Below are positions 52,727 to 61,153 of a stretch of DNA of 64,000 nt, in pieces. The translations under genes were made by a program, and so were the position numbers. The notes beneath the pieces were generated by a model that made no database searches, was not told where the DNA came from, and worked only from the letters and a program-made list of their open reading frames with translations. The DNA comes from Seleniivibrio woodruffii (GTDB lineage Bacteria; Chrysiogenota; Deferribacteres; Deferribacterales; Geovibrionaceae). Each line of letters starts with the position of its first letter. The first letter of the stretch is position 1. The stretch lies in the NCBI RefSeq assembly GCF_004339245.1, contig NZ_SMGG01000003.1, forward strand, positions 337,106 through 401,105, given 5' to 3'.

Positions 52727-53416
52727 TCACTTTGTGAATAATCCCCGAAATCGGCTGAAACAACAGCCAATTTGAACAAGCAGCAGTCGGACGAGCCTGA
52801 TATCCGATTTATTGACGTTCTGCATTTCAGAGCAGAGGTTTCTGAGGTTTTCCACCATCATCCCCGCCGCCGCACCCTTCATTTTGTGGGCAACGTGGGT
52901 GATCATGTCGCTGTTTCTTTCCGCAACAGCTTTTTTGAGGTTTTCAAGTTCTTCTGTCATAACGGAAAAGAACTCGTCCATAAGCATCTGCATGGTCTCT
53001 CTGTCAAGCCCTATGATCCTTATGACCTCTTCGAAGTCATAGGACATTTCCGATTTCAGGGCTGAGGTCAGGGCATCCAGCAGGTCTCTTATTTCATCCG
53101 TGTTAAAGGGTTTCAGCAGAAAATAATCGAACATGGAGGTCTCAGGACCTTTTTCATCAGCCGAAATGCAGACCAGAAGGGGTTTTCTGTCGGGAGCTAT
53201 ACGGATTATCTCCGAGGCGCACTCGGGGCCTGACATAACGGGCATATTGATGTCCAGAAACACTGCGTCGAAATGGGACAATTCGAACACTGACAGTGCC
53301 TCGGAACCGTTTGGTGCAGTTTCGCACTCAACTCCGAACTTCTGAATAAGCTTCGAAAGGAGGATGCGGTTCAGGTTGTCGTCGTCTGCAATCAGTATCT
53401 TAAGAGGATCGTTCAT
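52727..53416 (-). CDS. Response regulator fused to HPt domain
   Basis: This 229-residue protein has an N-terminal receiver (acidic DDD at 11-13, phospho-acceptor Asp55 in FLDINMP, Ser85, Lys102) and a C-terminal histidine phosphotransfer domain with His177 in HVAHKMKGAAAGM. Such a protein can relay phosphate from CheA or a hybrid kinase to another receiver, or act as a phosphate sink. The stop of this gene lies 51 bases before the start of the GGDEF-EAL gene, and it overlaps the preceding gene by one base. Confidence 0.85.
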   Translation of the reverse strand: MNDPLKILIADDDNLNRILLSKLIQKFGVECETAPNGSEALSVFELSHFDAVFLDINMPVMSGPECASEIIRIAPDRKPLLVCISADEKGPETSMFDYFLLKPFNTDEIRDLLDALTSALKSEMSYDFEEVIRIIGLDRETMQMLMDEFFSVMTEELENLKKAVAERNSDMITHVAHKMKGAAAGMMVENLRNLCSEMQNVNKSDIRLVRLLLVQIGCCFSRFRGLFTK

Positions 53417-54888
53417 CAGAAAAACTCAATACTGGACTGGTCGTCCTCTGAAGCCAGAATATCTTTCAGTTCAGATTCTGCCCGTCCTCTGGTGAACTCT
53501 TCGTCCGACAGGATCGCCGGAGTGAGCCTTGAGCTGAACACTTCAAACTCATCGTTGACCGTCAGGTTGAACTCGCCGAAAAGGGATATCAGTATTTCGG
53601 TGTTTCTGTCGAAATATCTGAGATATTTCTCTCCGGTGAATATCTTGCGGAACTCCGTGAGCTGTTTTTCAAGCTCGTAGGTGCTTTGCAGCATGTCGTC
53701 CCTCTCTCCGGAGAGCGAAGGGTCGCAGACAGACTTAAGATGCATTCCGGCATCTTTGAAAGTGAAGCTGAAATCCTTCTGAAGAGCCTGCCATTTGTCT
53801 ATGTTGTCTTCAAGCTGGCTTATGAGCTTGTGCAGTTCCTGCTCGGTGCTCAGCATCGAGGCGACCACACTTCTGAGATCTTCATCGTTTATGCGGGCAA
53901 CCTCTATGGCTGTTACCACAACGAGGTTTTTAAACGTTTTTGACTGCTTGCCCAGCAGGGTCAGTTTTGATGCGGCGTTGTTTATGGACTTCTGTGAGTT
54001 CGCCGTTTTCTTCTGCAGGTCGGAGATGGTCATGCAGATGGTCTTTGAAACGTTGTGCACGCTTATCAGTTCTTCACGCAGTATGTTGGTCTTGCTCACG
54101 ATGTTCTGAAGGTCGGTGTTGAAGGTATAAAGGAAATCCTTCATAACGTCCTTAATGGTATAGAGTCTGCTCTGGAGTTCGTTTTTTACATATTCCAGCT
54201 TTGCGCCGGCTTTTTCGTATATTCCGAATATCTTTCCGGCCTCGTAGGGGTCGCTGTAGCGTGTGTGGCCGATGGCGTTGTTGATTATTTCAAGTTCCTG
54301 AGAGAATATATCGTGGAACTGTGAGTTTTCTATAAGCACGGAAACGTCGGAGCTGATGACGATATTATCGGTGTCGTCCAGCCTGAGTGTCTCTGTCGAT
54401 GTGCTCATGTCGCTGTTTATTATGTTGTCCGCTATATACTTGAATTCTTCATAAACTGCGCTGAAATCTTTCGTTATTTCGTCCAGAAGGGCTTTGACCG
54501 TTGTGGAGTATTTTTTGATCTCCTTGCTTATGTGGGTGATGGTTGCGCCCTTGTCGCCCAGTGCCATTGTGCGGCATATGGTGTTATATGACAGCAGTTC
54601 AAGCTCTTCGGTTATGGAAAGGAAGGTTTTTGTGGCGTCGTTCAGCTCGCCACGCATCTTCTCCATGTTCAGATTTTCTATTTTTGAATTTATGTCGGCA
54701 GATATCCGGCGCACAAGAACGTCGGTCTCCCCGACAAAAACGTCGGATTCCCTTTGTATCTTCTCACCCACGTCGAGCATCTGTGAGAAGCTCTCGCTGC
54801 GGTGTTCGATTATTTCGTTAATGATGCCCACTATGTGATAGAAGCATTCATTGATTTCGTCTTTGAGCCTGTCGTATGTGTTACTCAT
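53416..54888 (-). CDS. Cytoplasmic coiled-coil chemotaxis-like protein with MCP-tip-like and CheZ-like motifs
   Basis: This 490-residue all-helical protein has no transmembrane segment. Residues 91-135 (SITEELELLSYNTICRTMALG...ISKEIKKYS) resemble the signalling hairpin tip of chemoreceptors, but degenerate. Residues 317-350 (FKNLVVVTAIEVARI...VASMLS) look like a second tip. Between them QFHDIFSQELEIINNAI contains D193-x3-Q197, the arrangement of the CheZ phosphatase active site (Asp143/Gln147 in E. coli). It sits between a receiver gene and the REC-HPt gene in the che cluster. The role is unknown; a soluble receptor-array adaptor or CheY phosphatase is inferred. Confidence 0.6.
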   Translation of the reverse strand: MSNTYDRLKDEINECFYHIVGIINEIIEHRSESFSQMLDVGEKIQRESDVFVGETDVLVRRISADINSKIENLNMEKMRGELNDATKTFLSITEELELLSYNTICRTMALGDKGATITHISKEIKKYSTTVKALLDEITKDFSAVYEEFKYIADNIINSDMSTSTETLRLDDTDNIVISSDVSVLIENSQFHDIFSQELEIINNAIGHTRYSDPYEAGKIFGIYEKAGAKLEYVKNELQSRLYTIKDVMKDFLYTFNTDLQNIVSKTNILREELISVHNVSKTICMTISDLQKKTANSQKSINNAASKLTLLGKQSKTFKNLVVVTAIEVARINDEDLRSVVASMLSTEQELHKLISQLEDNIDKWQALQKDFSFTFKDAGMHLKSVCDPSLSGERDDMLQSTYELEKQLTEFRKIFTGEKYLRYFDRNTEILISLFGEFNLTVNDEFEVFSSRLTPAILSDEEFTRGRAESELKDILASEDDQSSIEFF

Positions 54889-55237
54889 ATTTCCTTAATA
54901 TTTCCGCCAGCAGTTCTTCGGTTACGGGTTTGAAAATGATATCGTCAAATCCCGCTCCGTCCAGATGACCCTTTTCGGCCACGTCTGCCGTCAAAGCGAT
55001 GTATTTTGTCATTCTCCATTTGGTGTCTTTTCTGAGAAGGTTAAGAACATCCACTCCGGTGATGCCCGGTTCCAGTCTGAAATCCACCAAAGCCACACGA
55101 GGTTCTTTGATGGAGGCCAGTCTGTTTTTGAGCGCAGAGAAAGAATCAACAGTTTCAACCGAATGTTTCAGCTTCTCCAATAGGATCCTGCACATTTTCA
55201 GGTGCAGGGAATTATCATCAATAATAAGTATATCCAT
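54881..55237 (-). CDS. Stand-alone response regulator receiver (divergent)
   Basis: This 118-residue receiver has Asp7/Asp8, the phospho-acceptor Asp52 in LVDFRLEPG, a Thr in ALTAD and Lys in IFKPV. It is less CheY-like than the two other single-domain receivers in this cluster, lacking the usual NMP after the Asp. It overlaps the MCP/CheZ-like gene by eight bases, which suggests the two work together. Confidence 0.85.
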   Translation of the reverse strand: MDILIIDDNSLHLKMCRILLEKLKHSVETVDSFSALKNRLASIKEPRVALVDFRLEPGITGVDVLNLLRKDTKWRMTKYIALTADVAEKGHLDGAGFDDIIFKPVTEELLAEILRKYE

Positions 55238-55249
55238 TTTTTCCCGCCG

Positions 55250-58189
55250 TCATAATAATTTATTGACATTAAGGACAAGAACGGCCTTGCCATCGCCGAG
55301 TATTGTTACGCCTCCGATGTAGTTAAGGTGTGCGAAGTATTCGGGAACGGGTTTGATCGCGATGTCCATTCTGTTCAGGAGTTCATCGACTATTATACCC
55401 GTTTTTCCGTTATCTGTAACAGTTATTACGATGTTGACCTCTTCGGGCAGCTCTTTTTCTTTTTCGCCCAGAAGTTTTGACAGGTGAACCAGCGGCAGAA
55501 CGTTTCCTCTGTAATAGATTCCGTTGCCGAAATGCAGGTCTTTCACCTGCTTTCTGTCAACCTTTATGGTCTCCGCCACGTTCTCAATGGGGAACGCATA
55601 GTGCTCGTCGGCTGCCATGCGTACCAGAAGCGATGTGGACATGCCTATGGTGACAGGTATTTTCATGATCATGCGGGTTCCGTCGCCCACAGAGGACTGA
55701 ACGTCTATGTTGCCGCCCACGCTGGTTATGGAGCTTTTAACAACGTCCATACCTACGCCCCGTCCAGAGATGTCTGTGACTGTCTCCGCTGTGGAGAATC
55801 CCGGAGCAAGGATGAACTGGATTATCTCGTTGTCGGGCATGACGGCATCTTCGGGAGCCAGACCTTTGTTTATTGCTTTTGCAAGAATCTTTTTGGGGTC
55901 AATTCCTCGTCCGTCGTCGATAACCTCTATGTAGACAAAGCTGCCTTCATTGTAGGCCTTGAGGATAAGATGTCCCTCCTCAGGCTTGGAGGCGGCCGAT
56001 CTTTCCGGCGGTGTCTCTATTCCGTGGTCACAGGAGTTGCGCACCAGATGCACCAGCGGGTCGGAGAGTATGTCGGCGATCTTTTTGTCGATCTCGGTGT
56101 CCTCGCCTATTATCCGCAGGTCTATCTGCTTGTTCTGCTTGCGTGCGATATCCCTTACCACTCTTGGGAACTTGTTGAAGATCTGCTTTATGGGAACCAT
56201 CCGCAGAGACATGATATCCCTCTGGAGATCCTGCGCAATGCGGGAGATAAGGTTTGAGTTGTCTTTGAAGTCTTTAAGCAGGCTCGTGGGCAGATCGAAC
56301 TCACGGATGAGCTTCTGCACCATATATTCGTAGGCGTTCTTTGCGACCACCAGTTCGCCTATAGTGTTGGTGAATTTGTCTATTTTCTCCTGGTCCACCT
56401 TCATGGACTGGGAATATTTTTCTTTGGATGCGCCGTCCTTCTCCTCCTGTTCCTCTTTTGTAAGGGCGGAGGCAAGGGATATGTTGCTGGTGTCGTCCGG
56501 CGAAACCGCCTTCATTATCACCTGTTTTTTTAGTGCAATCTCAAGGTCCTGCTTGTTCAGCTTGCCCTGATCCACCAGAATCTCGCCTATCTTCTTCTGC
56601 TGAGCCTTCGCCTCTTCAATCTCTTTCGGGGTCACTTTGCCCGATTCGATCAGCAGTTCACCCAACTTTTTGGCGGGTGATTTCAGTGCGGCGATATATT
56701 TTTCGATGTTTACGAGTTCCGATGAGAAATCCGCTCCGGAGCCTGCCTTCTGGCCGAATTTCTGCGCCAGATCGTTCAGGTCGGCGAATCCGATGTATTT
56801 AGCGGCATTGGCAAGCCCTGCGGCGGCACGTTTCAGCATGCCGTGGTTATTGTTGTTTGCCTTTGCCAGAGAGATTATCTCCAGAAACTGATCCACCTGC
56901 GACAGGAAAACCTTGATGTCGCCTGTGACAGCCGGAGTTTTCTCCTCCATGGTCAGCATGGATTCCTGCAGGTTGTTCAGCTGTTTATAGGTGCGGGGCA
57001 TTTCGGGTGCGTTGTTAATAAGGATGGATTTCATCAGTGCTTTAACATCTGAAATGACGTTAAGGATGAACTCCGCCGCTTTTTTATCGAAGACGATTGA
57101 ACCTGAACGGACTTTGTCCAGCATGTTTTCAACGAGGTGGGCGTATTTTTCGAGGAACTTAAAGCCCACATAGCCGCAGTCACCCTTGATATTGTGGAAA
57201 ACCCTGAAAATATTGTCCAGTGCGTCTTTGGAGCCTTCGCCCGTTTTTTCTATGGTTATCAGGAAGTTCTCTATGGATTCGAAATAATCCTCAATGCCGC
57301 TGGCAAGCTCGGCCAGAAGCTCATTCTGGATGCCTTCTGTGTCCACGGTGTCGGGGATGTGGTCATATTCGTCATCATCTGTAATGTTGTGTGCTGATTC
57401 CGGAATAAACGTTTCCGCCGTTTCCTCCGGCTCATCCTCAAGTGAAACTTCTGTGATGGTCATGAGTTCTGGGTCAAAAGCCAGATCGGCTATCTCCTCT
57501 TTCGCCGCATCGGAGATTATGTAAACCTTCGGGCGCAGATGGAGCTTATACGGTTCGTGGGCGCTAAGCATATCTATTGAGGAGGTATCGGTGTCTGCAA
57601 AGTAGAACTCGGATATCTCTTTCAGATTTGAGAGAAGGGTCACGGGGTCGTAGCCGTTCTCAAGCATATCGTCGGTGAAGTTGAGGTCTATTTTATATGC
57701 CCTGCCGAAACCTGGGTTGTTCTGTTTAAGAATGGACGCTACGTTTCTGTCCGCTCTGGCAAGCGGGGAAGCTTCCTCCGTTTTTTCGGCAACGGCAGGA
57801 GCTGTGGCTCCGTCGGCCGCTGCGAACATTGCCAGAATACCGGATAGGTCACGGTCGTATTCTTTTTTGTTTCTTGCATATTCTATCATCTCAAACAGCA
57901 CGTCAACGCCCTTAAGCAGAAGGTCGGTGATGTCGCCGTCGATGGTCAGCTGTCCGTTTCTGAGTTTGTCCAGAAGGGATTCGAGGTGGTGTGCGAAATC
58001 CGACATATTGTCGAATCCGAATCCGCCTGCACTGCCCTTTATAGTGTGTATGTTGCGGAAAACGGCGTTGAAAAGCTCCGTATCACCTTCGGATTCGGCC
58101 TTAAGGATGCTTTCGTTCGCATTTTCGAGCAGGTCTGTCGCCTCCTCAAGGAACTCCATTCTGAATTTTTCCATATCGATGTGAGTCAT
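55250..58189 (-). CDS. cheA: Large chemotaxis histidine kinase CheA with multiple HPt modules
   Basis: This 979-residue kinase has: HPt 1 (His48 in NIHTIKGSAGGFGF), a P2-like receiver-binding domain (about 163-250), HPt 2 (His332 in FHNIKGDCGYVGF), a degenerate HPt-like helical bundle without His (about 425-505), a duplicated ~25-residue module KLGELLIESGKV / KIGEILVDQGKL (508-555) like the N-terminal domain of type II secretion ATPases, the dimerisation helix (597-660), the ATPase domain with HLVRNSCDHGIE (714-725) and DDGRGID (758-764), and a C-terminal CheW-like domain. It is unusually complex beside E. coli CheA (654 residues). Confidence 0.93.
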   Translation of the reverse strand: MTHIDMEKFRMEFLEEATDLLENANESILKAESEGDTELFNAVFRNIHTIKGSAGGFGFDNMSDFAHHLESLLDKLRNGQLTIDGDITDLLLKGVDVLFEMIEYARNKKEYDRDLSGILAMFAAADGATAPAVAEKTEEASPLARADRNVASILKQNNPGFGRAYKIDLNFTDDMLENGYDPVTLLSNLKEISEFYFADTDTSSIDMLSAHEPYKLHLRPKVYIISDAAKEEIADLAFDPELMTITEVSLEDEPEETAETFIPESAHNITDDDEYDHIPDTVDTEGIQNELLAELASGIEDYFESIENFLITIEKTGEGSKDALDNIFRVFHNIKGDCGYVGFKFLEKYAHLVENMLDKVRSGSIVFDKKAAEFILNVISDVKALMKSILINNAPEMPRTYKQLNNLQESMLTMEEKTPAVTGDIKVFLSQVDQFLEIISLAKANNNNHGMLKRAAAGLANAAKYIGFADLNDLAQKFGQKAGSGADFSSELVNIEKYIAALKSPAKKLGELLIESGKVTPKEIEEAKAQQKKIGEILVDQGKLNKQDLEIALKKQVIMKAVSPDDTSNISLASALTKEEQEEKDGASKEKYSQSMKVDQEKIDKFTNTIGELVVAKNAYEYMVQKLIREFDLPTSLLKDFKDNSNLISRIAQDLQRDIMSLRMVPIKQIFNKFPRVVRDIARKQNKQIDLRIIGEDTEIDKKIADILSDPLVHLVRNSCDHGIETPPERSAASKPEEGHLILKAYNEGSFVYIEVIDDGRGIDPKKILAKAINKGLAPEDAVMPDNEIIQFILAPGFSTAETVTDISGRGVGMDVVKSSITSVGGNIDVQSSVGDGTRMIMKIPVTIGMSTSLLVRMAADEHYAFPIENVAETIKVDRKQVKDLHFGNGIYYRGNVLPLVHLSKLLGEKEKELPEEVNIVITVTDNGKTGIIVDELLNRMDIAIKPVPEYFAHLNYIGGVTILGDGKAVLVLNVNKLL

Positions 58190-58204
58190 ATTTGGCTCCG
58201 CTTA

Positions 58205-58570
58205 TCAGATAATGCCGAGAAGCATTTTGATGTTAAGTATCAGGTCGTCGGGTTTAACGGGTTTCGTTATATAAAGGTTTGCACCGGATTCGTAGCCCAT
58301 CCGGCGGTTTTCCAGCTCTTCCTGTGTGGTTATTATGATTATTGGCGTCTCTTTGCCCGTTTTTCTGTATTCTTTTATAAAGGTTATGCCGTCCATCCGG
58401 GGCATGTTAAGGTCGCACAGCATCAGCGCATAGTTGTTCTGGACGGCTTTTTCCAGAGCATCCATGCCGTCTATTGCGCCGTCTGCCTCGAATCCCGAAG
58501 ACTTCAGTATGTTTCCGTGAAAATGTCTCACCATGTCCGAGTCATCGATAACAAGTACCTTAATAGCCAT
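58205..58570 (-). CDS. cheY: CheY-like response regulator
   Basis: This 121-residue receiver has Asp9/Asp10, the phospho-acceptor Asp53 in LCDLNMPRMDG, a Thr in IITTQ and Lys in ITKPV. It is placed immediately upstream of cheA in transcription order and after cheR. It likely accepts phosphate from CheA. Whether it binds a flagellar motor is unknown, as no flagellar genes are in the window. Confidence 0.9.
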   Translation of the reverse strand: MAIKVLVIDDSDMVRHFHGNILKSSGFEADGAIDGMDALEKAVQNNYALMLCDLNMPRMDGITFIKEYRKTGKETPIIIITTQEELENRRMGYESGANLYITKPVKPDDLILNIKMLLGII

Positions 58571-58572
58571 AA

Positions 58573-59400
58573 CTACCCCTTATAATATACGACACTGCTG
58601 CCCATCCGCTTCATGCTGAATGCAGTGGTTATCCTGCCAACGGATTCGCTGTGACCCAGAAAAATGTATCCGCCCTTGTTCATGGCGATGTAGTAGTGAT
58701 CCACCACCTGTTTTCTGGACAGGTCGTCAAAGTATATCAGCACGTTTCGGCAGAAGATGAAATCGAAGCCACGCTTGCGTCTCATGGCCTCTTTGTCCAT
58801 GAGGTTCAGGTGTTCGAAACTGACCATGTTCCGCACCTCCTTTACGGGGGTGTGGTAGCCGTCCGACCGGATGAAGTATTTTGAGTAATACTCATCGGGC
58901 ATATCTTTCAGGCTTCTGTCGTCGTACCTTGCGTTCTGCGCCTTAGCCAGAACGTTCTCATCTATGTCGCTGGCCAGAATGCGCACATCCCAGCCGGAAA
59001 GATTATCGAGCATCTCCCTGACGATTATCGCCAGAGTGTAGGGTTCCTCGCCTGTGGAGCATCCCGCAGACCAGATGCGGATGCTTTTGTCGCCTGAGGC
59101 GGCCTTGCGTTCGGCTATCTCCTGCAGGCAGTGCTCGGCGAAGGTTTCCAGAGTGGAAAACTCCCTGAAAAAATATGTCTCGTTAACGGTCAGCAGGTTC
59201 ATAAGAGACTGAAACTCGTCCCCGTTGTCCTTGAACTTGAGAAAACGCAGGTAATCCCGCACATTGTCAATGTTCATTTCGATAAGCCGCTTCTCAACCC
59301 GCTTGTTGATGAAGTACCTTTTCTTATCTTCAAATTTTATGCCTGACTTTTTATAAATAAACGCTGTCAGGTCGATGTAGTCATCGTTGTTGATGAACAT
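58573..59400 (-). CDS. cheR: Chemoreceptor glutamate methyltransferase CheR
   Basis: This 275-residue SAM-dependent enzyme has the CheR N-terminal helical domain (RYFINKRVEKRLIEMNI), LTVNETYFFRE, the SAM-binding WSAGCSTGEEPYTLA and DIDENVLAKAQ, and FDFIFCRNVLIYF. The ATG at 59400 fits the family; AGGAG lies a rather long 13 bases upstream. It ends two bases before the CheY stop region and follows the HEAT-repeat gene. Confidence 0.94.
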   Translation of the reverse strand: MFINNDDYIDLTAFIYKKSGIKFEDKKRYFINKRVEKRLIEMNIDNVRDYLRFLKFKDNGDEFQSLMNLLTVNETYFFREFSTLETFAEHCLQEIAERKAASGDKSIRIWSAGCSTGEEPYTLAIIVREMLDNLSGWDVRILASDIDENVLAKAQNARYDDRSLKDMPDEYYSKYFIRSDGYHTPVKEVRNMVSFEHLNLMDKEAMRRKRGFDFIFCRNVLIYFDDLSRKQVVDHYYIAMNKGGYIFLGHSESVGRITTAFSMKRMGSSVVYYKG

Positions 59401-59416
59401 TAAAGCTGTGCCGCTC

Positions 59417-60472
59417 CTATAAGATTTCCAGAAGGCCCTGCAGCATCCTCCGGAATTCACCGTCCGCCATTTTCAGTTTTTTCTCGGTCAGTCTGATAGC
59501 TCTGTCCCTGTTGGTCACAGCCAGATGCTCCAGTGCCGTAAGGCTTATGTTCTCGTTTGCATCCGACGCCAGCTCCTCATAGAGCGAGGCCTTGTCCGGG
59601 ATATCAAGGTGCGACACGATCTGCAGAAAAGTCAGCCTCTCCTCCGGATATCCGTCCAGATTTCTGAGGTTGTTCAGCATAAATTTTGTATGTTCCTCGT
59701 CCAGTTTGTGTATGTCGTTTCTGGATACGATCTTCAGCACGGCGTTGGCTATCTCTCTGAAATACATAGTGTTCTTGTTGTTCAGAAACGACAGCAGAAA
59801 ATCCAGATGGCGTGTTGAGCCCTTTTCGCCCACCAGTCTGAGCACGGTCGGCTTGTAGAGACTCTCCATGTTTTTTCCGCCCACCACCGAAAGCACCCTG
59901 TCAACTGTCTGTGGCTTGCCCATTATCGTCAGCGTCTCAAGACAGGAGATGCGTATCATCGGCTCAGCGGTCTGCTCGAATATGGTCATGATGTCTTCCA
60001 GAGAGTCCTCGTCGTATATTTTTCCGAGGTATTCGACTGCGGTCATCATAACGTTGGGCGCCTTGTCGTTCAGTCCGGCACGCAGTGCGGGTATTGAATA
60101 TTTTGAGCTGGTGGCCACCAGACTGTCCAGTATCAGCTTTCTGACCTCACGGTTGGGATGATCCATTATAGATGTCAGATAGGGTACTGCGTCCTCGCCT
60201 TTGGAACCGAAGATCTCTATGGCGCAGTTTCTGATATAGGCATCGGAGGATTCGAAGTAACTGGCTATCTCGCCGAAATACGGCGATACATCAAGCACTT
60301 TGAACGCTTCGACAATAAGCTCTCTCACAAGTCTGCTCTGCTCGCTGTACATATGGCTGATCAGCACGGGATAGAGCGACTCGTCCTTTTCCGAAAGGAC
60401 GTCCTCAACGGTGTAGATACGCTCTGTTTCGTCCGTGTTTTTCAGCTTCTCTATGAGAGTCTGCCTGTCCAC
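59417..60472 (-). CDS. HEAT-repeat protein of the chemosensory cluster
   Basis: This 351-residue protein is built entirely of about eight to ten HEAT-like helix pairs, for example AYIRNCAIEIFGSKGEDAV, REVRKLILDSLVATS, PMIRISCLETLTIMG and ENISLTALEHLAVTN. It has no signal peptide. HEAT proteins occur in some chemosensory operons of delta-proteobacteria and relatives and probably act as scaffolds. It lies between cheY and cheR on the same strand. Confidence 0.8.
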   Translation of the reverse strand: MDRQTLIEKLKNTDETERIYTVEDVLSEKDESLYPVLISHMYSEQSRLVRELIVEAFKVLDVSPYFGEIASYFESSDAYIRNCAIEIFGSKGEDAVPYLTSIMDHPNREVRKLILDSLVATSSKYSIPALRAGLNDKAPNVMMTAVEYLGKIYDEDSLEDIMTIFEQTAEPMIRISCLETLTIMGKPQTVDRVLSVVGGKNMESLYKPTVLRLVGEKGSTRHLDFLLSFLNNKNTMYFREIANAVLKIVSRNDIHKLDEEHTKFMLNNLRNLDGYPEERLTFLQIVSHLDIPDKASLYEELASDANENISLTALEHLAVTNRDRAIRLTEKKLKMADGEFRRMLQGLLEIL

Positions 60473-60492
60473 TGCGTTTCTCCTTCGGGTTT

Positions 60493-60855
60493 CTAGCCGA
60501 TTATCTTTTTGATAACGGTCAGAAGGTCATTGGGTTTGAAAGGCTTGACTATCCACGCCTTGGCACCCGCCAGTCGCCCCTCCTCCTTGATGGAGGCCTG
60601 AGATTCCGTCGTAAGCATTATCACCGGGGTGAATTTATGGGTGGGGTTCTTTTTCATCTCTTTCAGGAAGGTTATGCCGTCCATATTGGGCATGTTCACG
60701 TCTGAAACCACCAGATTGAAACGTCCGGTCTCCAGTTTTTTCAGAGCATCAACGCCGTCTCTGGCATCCACAACCTCATATCCCGCTGACTTGAGTGTAG
60801 CCGCAACCAACTGACGCATGGTTATGGCATCGTCAACAATAAGAATCCGTTTCAT
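60493..60855 (-). CDS. cheY: CheY-like response regulator
   Basis: This 120-residue receiver is close to classical CheY: VDDAITMRQLV with Asp8/Asp9, the phospho-acceptor Asp52 in VVSDVNMPNMDG, Thr82-Thr83 and Lys104 in IVKPFKP. The ATG shares its A with the STAS stop region, so expression is coupled. Of the receivers in this cluster it is the most CheY-like. Confidence 0.92.
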   Translation of the reverse strand: MKRILIVDDAITMRQLVAATLKSAGYEVVDARDGVDALKKLETGRFNLVVSDVNMPNMDGITFLKEMKKNPTHKFTPVIMLTTESQASIKEEGRLAGAKAWIVKPFKPNDLLTVIKKIIG

Positions 60856-61151
60856 TAATTACCTCCGACTGCATCTTGAATAGGCAGTCCGTATATATCT
60901 GTAAGTTTGTCCAGCTGTTCGCAGGACTTCAATGTTATCTTAGAACCTTCAGCTCTGGCGGTTTTGAAAAGAGAGAGTGCAATCTGCAGAAAAACAGTGT
61001 CCATTGAGGTCACTTTCGAAAAGTCGGCCTCAAGCTCTTTTCCGCCAAAGGAAATTTCGCCGAACAGGGATAGAAATTCCTCTGCCATGAATATTTCCGA
61101 TTCAGCGGGAAAGGTCACTTTTATTTTGTTTTTCAGTTCTTTAACTTCCAT
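60855..61151 (-). CDS. STAS-domain protein (anti-sigma-antagonist-like) of the chemosensory cluster
   Basis: This 98-residue protein is a single STAS domain with the conserved loop SMDTVFLQIALSLF, where Asp-Thr occupies the place of the phosphorylatable Asp-Ser of SpoIIAA-type proteins. The ATG at 61151 has GGGGGTGG upstream; an earlier in-frame ATG overlaps cheB. STAS proteins of this kind are found in many delta-proteobacterial che clusters, perhaps linking the kinase to other outputs. It lies between cheB and cheY. Confidence 0.82.
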   Translation of the reverse strand: MEVKELKNKIKVTFPAESEIFMAEEFLSLFGEISFGGKELEADFSKVTSMDTVFLQIALSLFKTARAEGSKITLKSCEQLDKLTDIYGLPIQDAVGGN

Positions 61152-61153
61152 TC

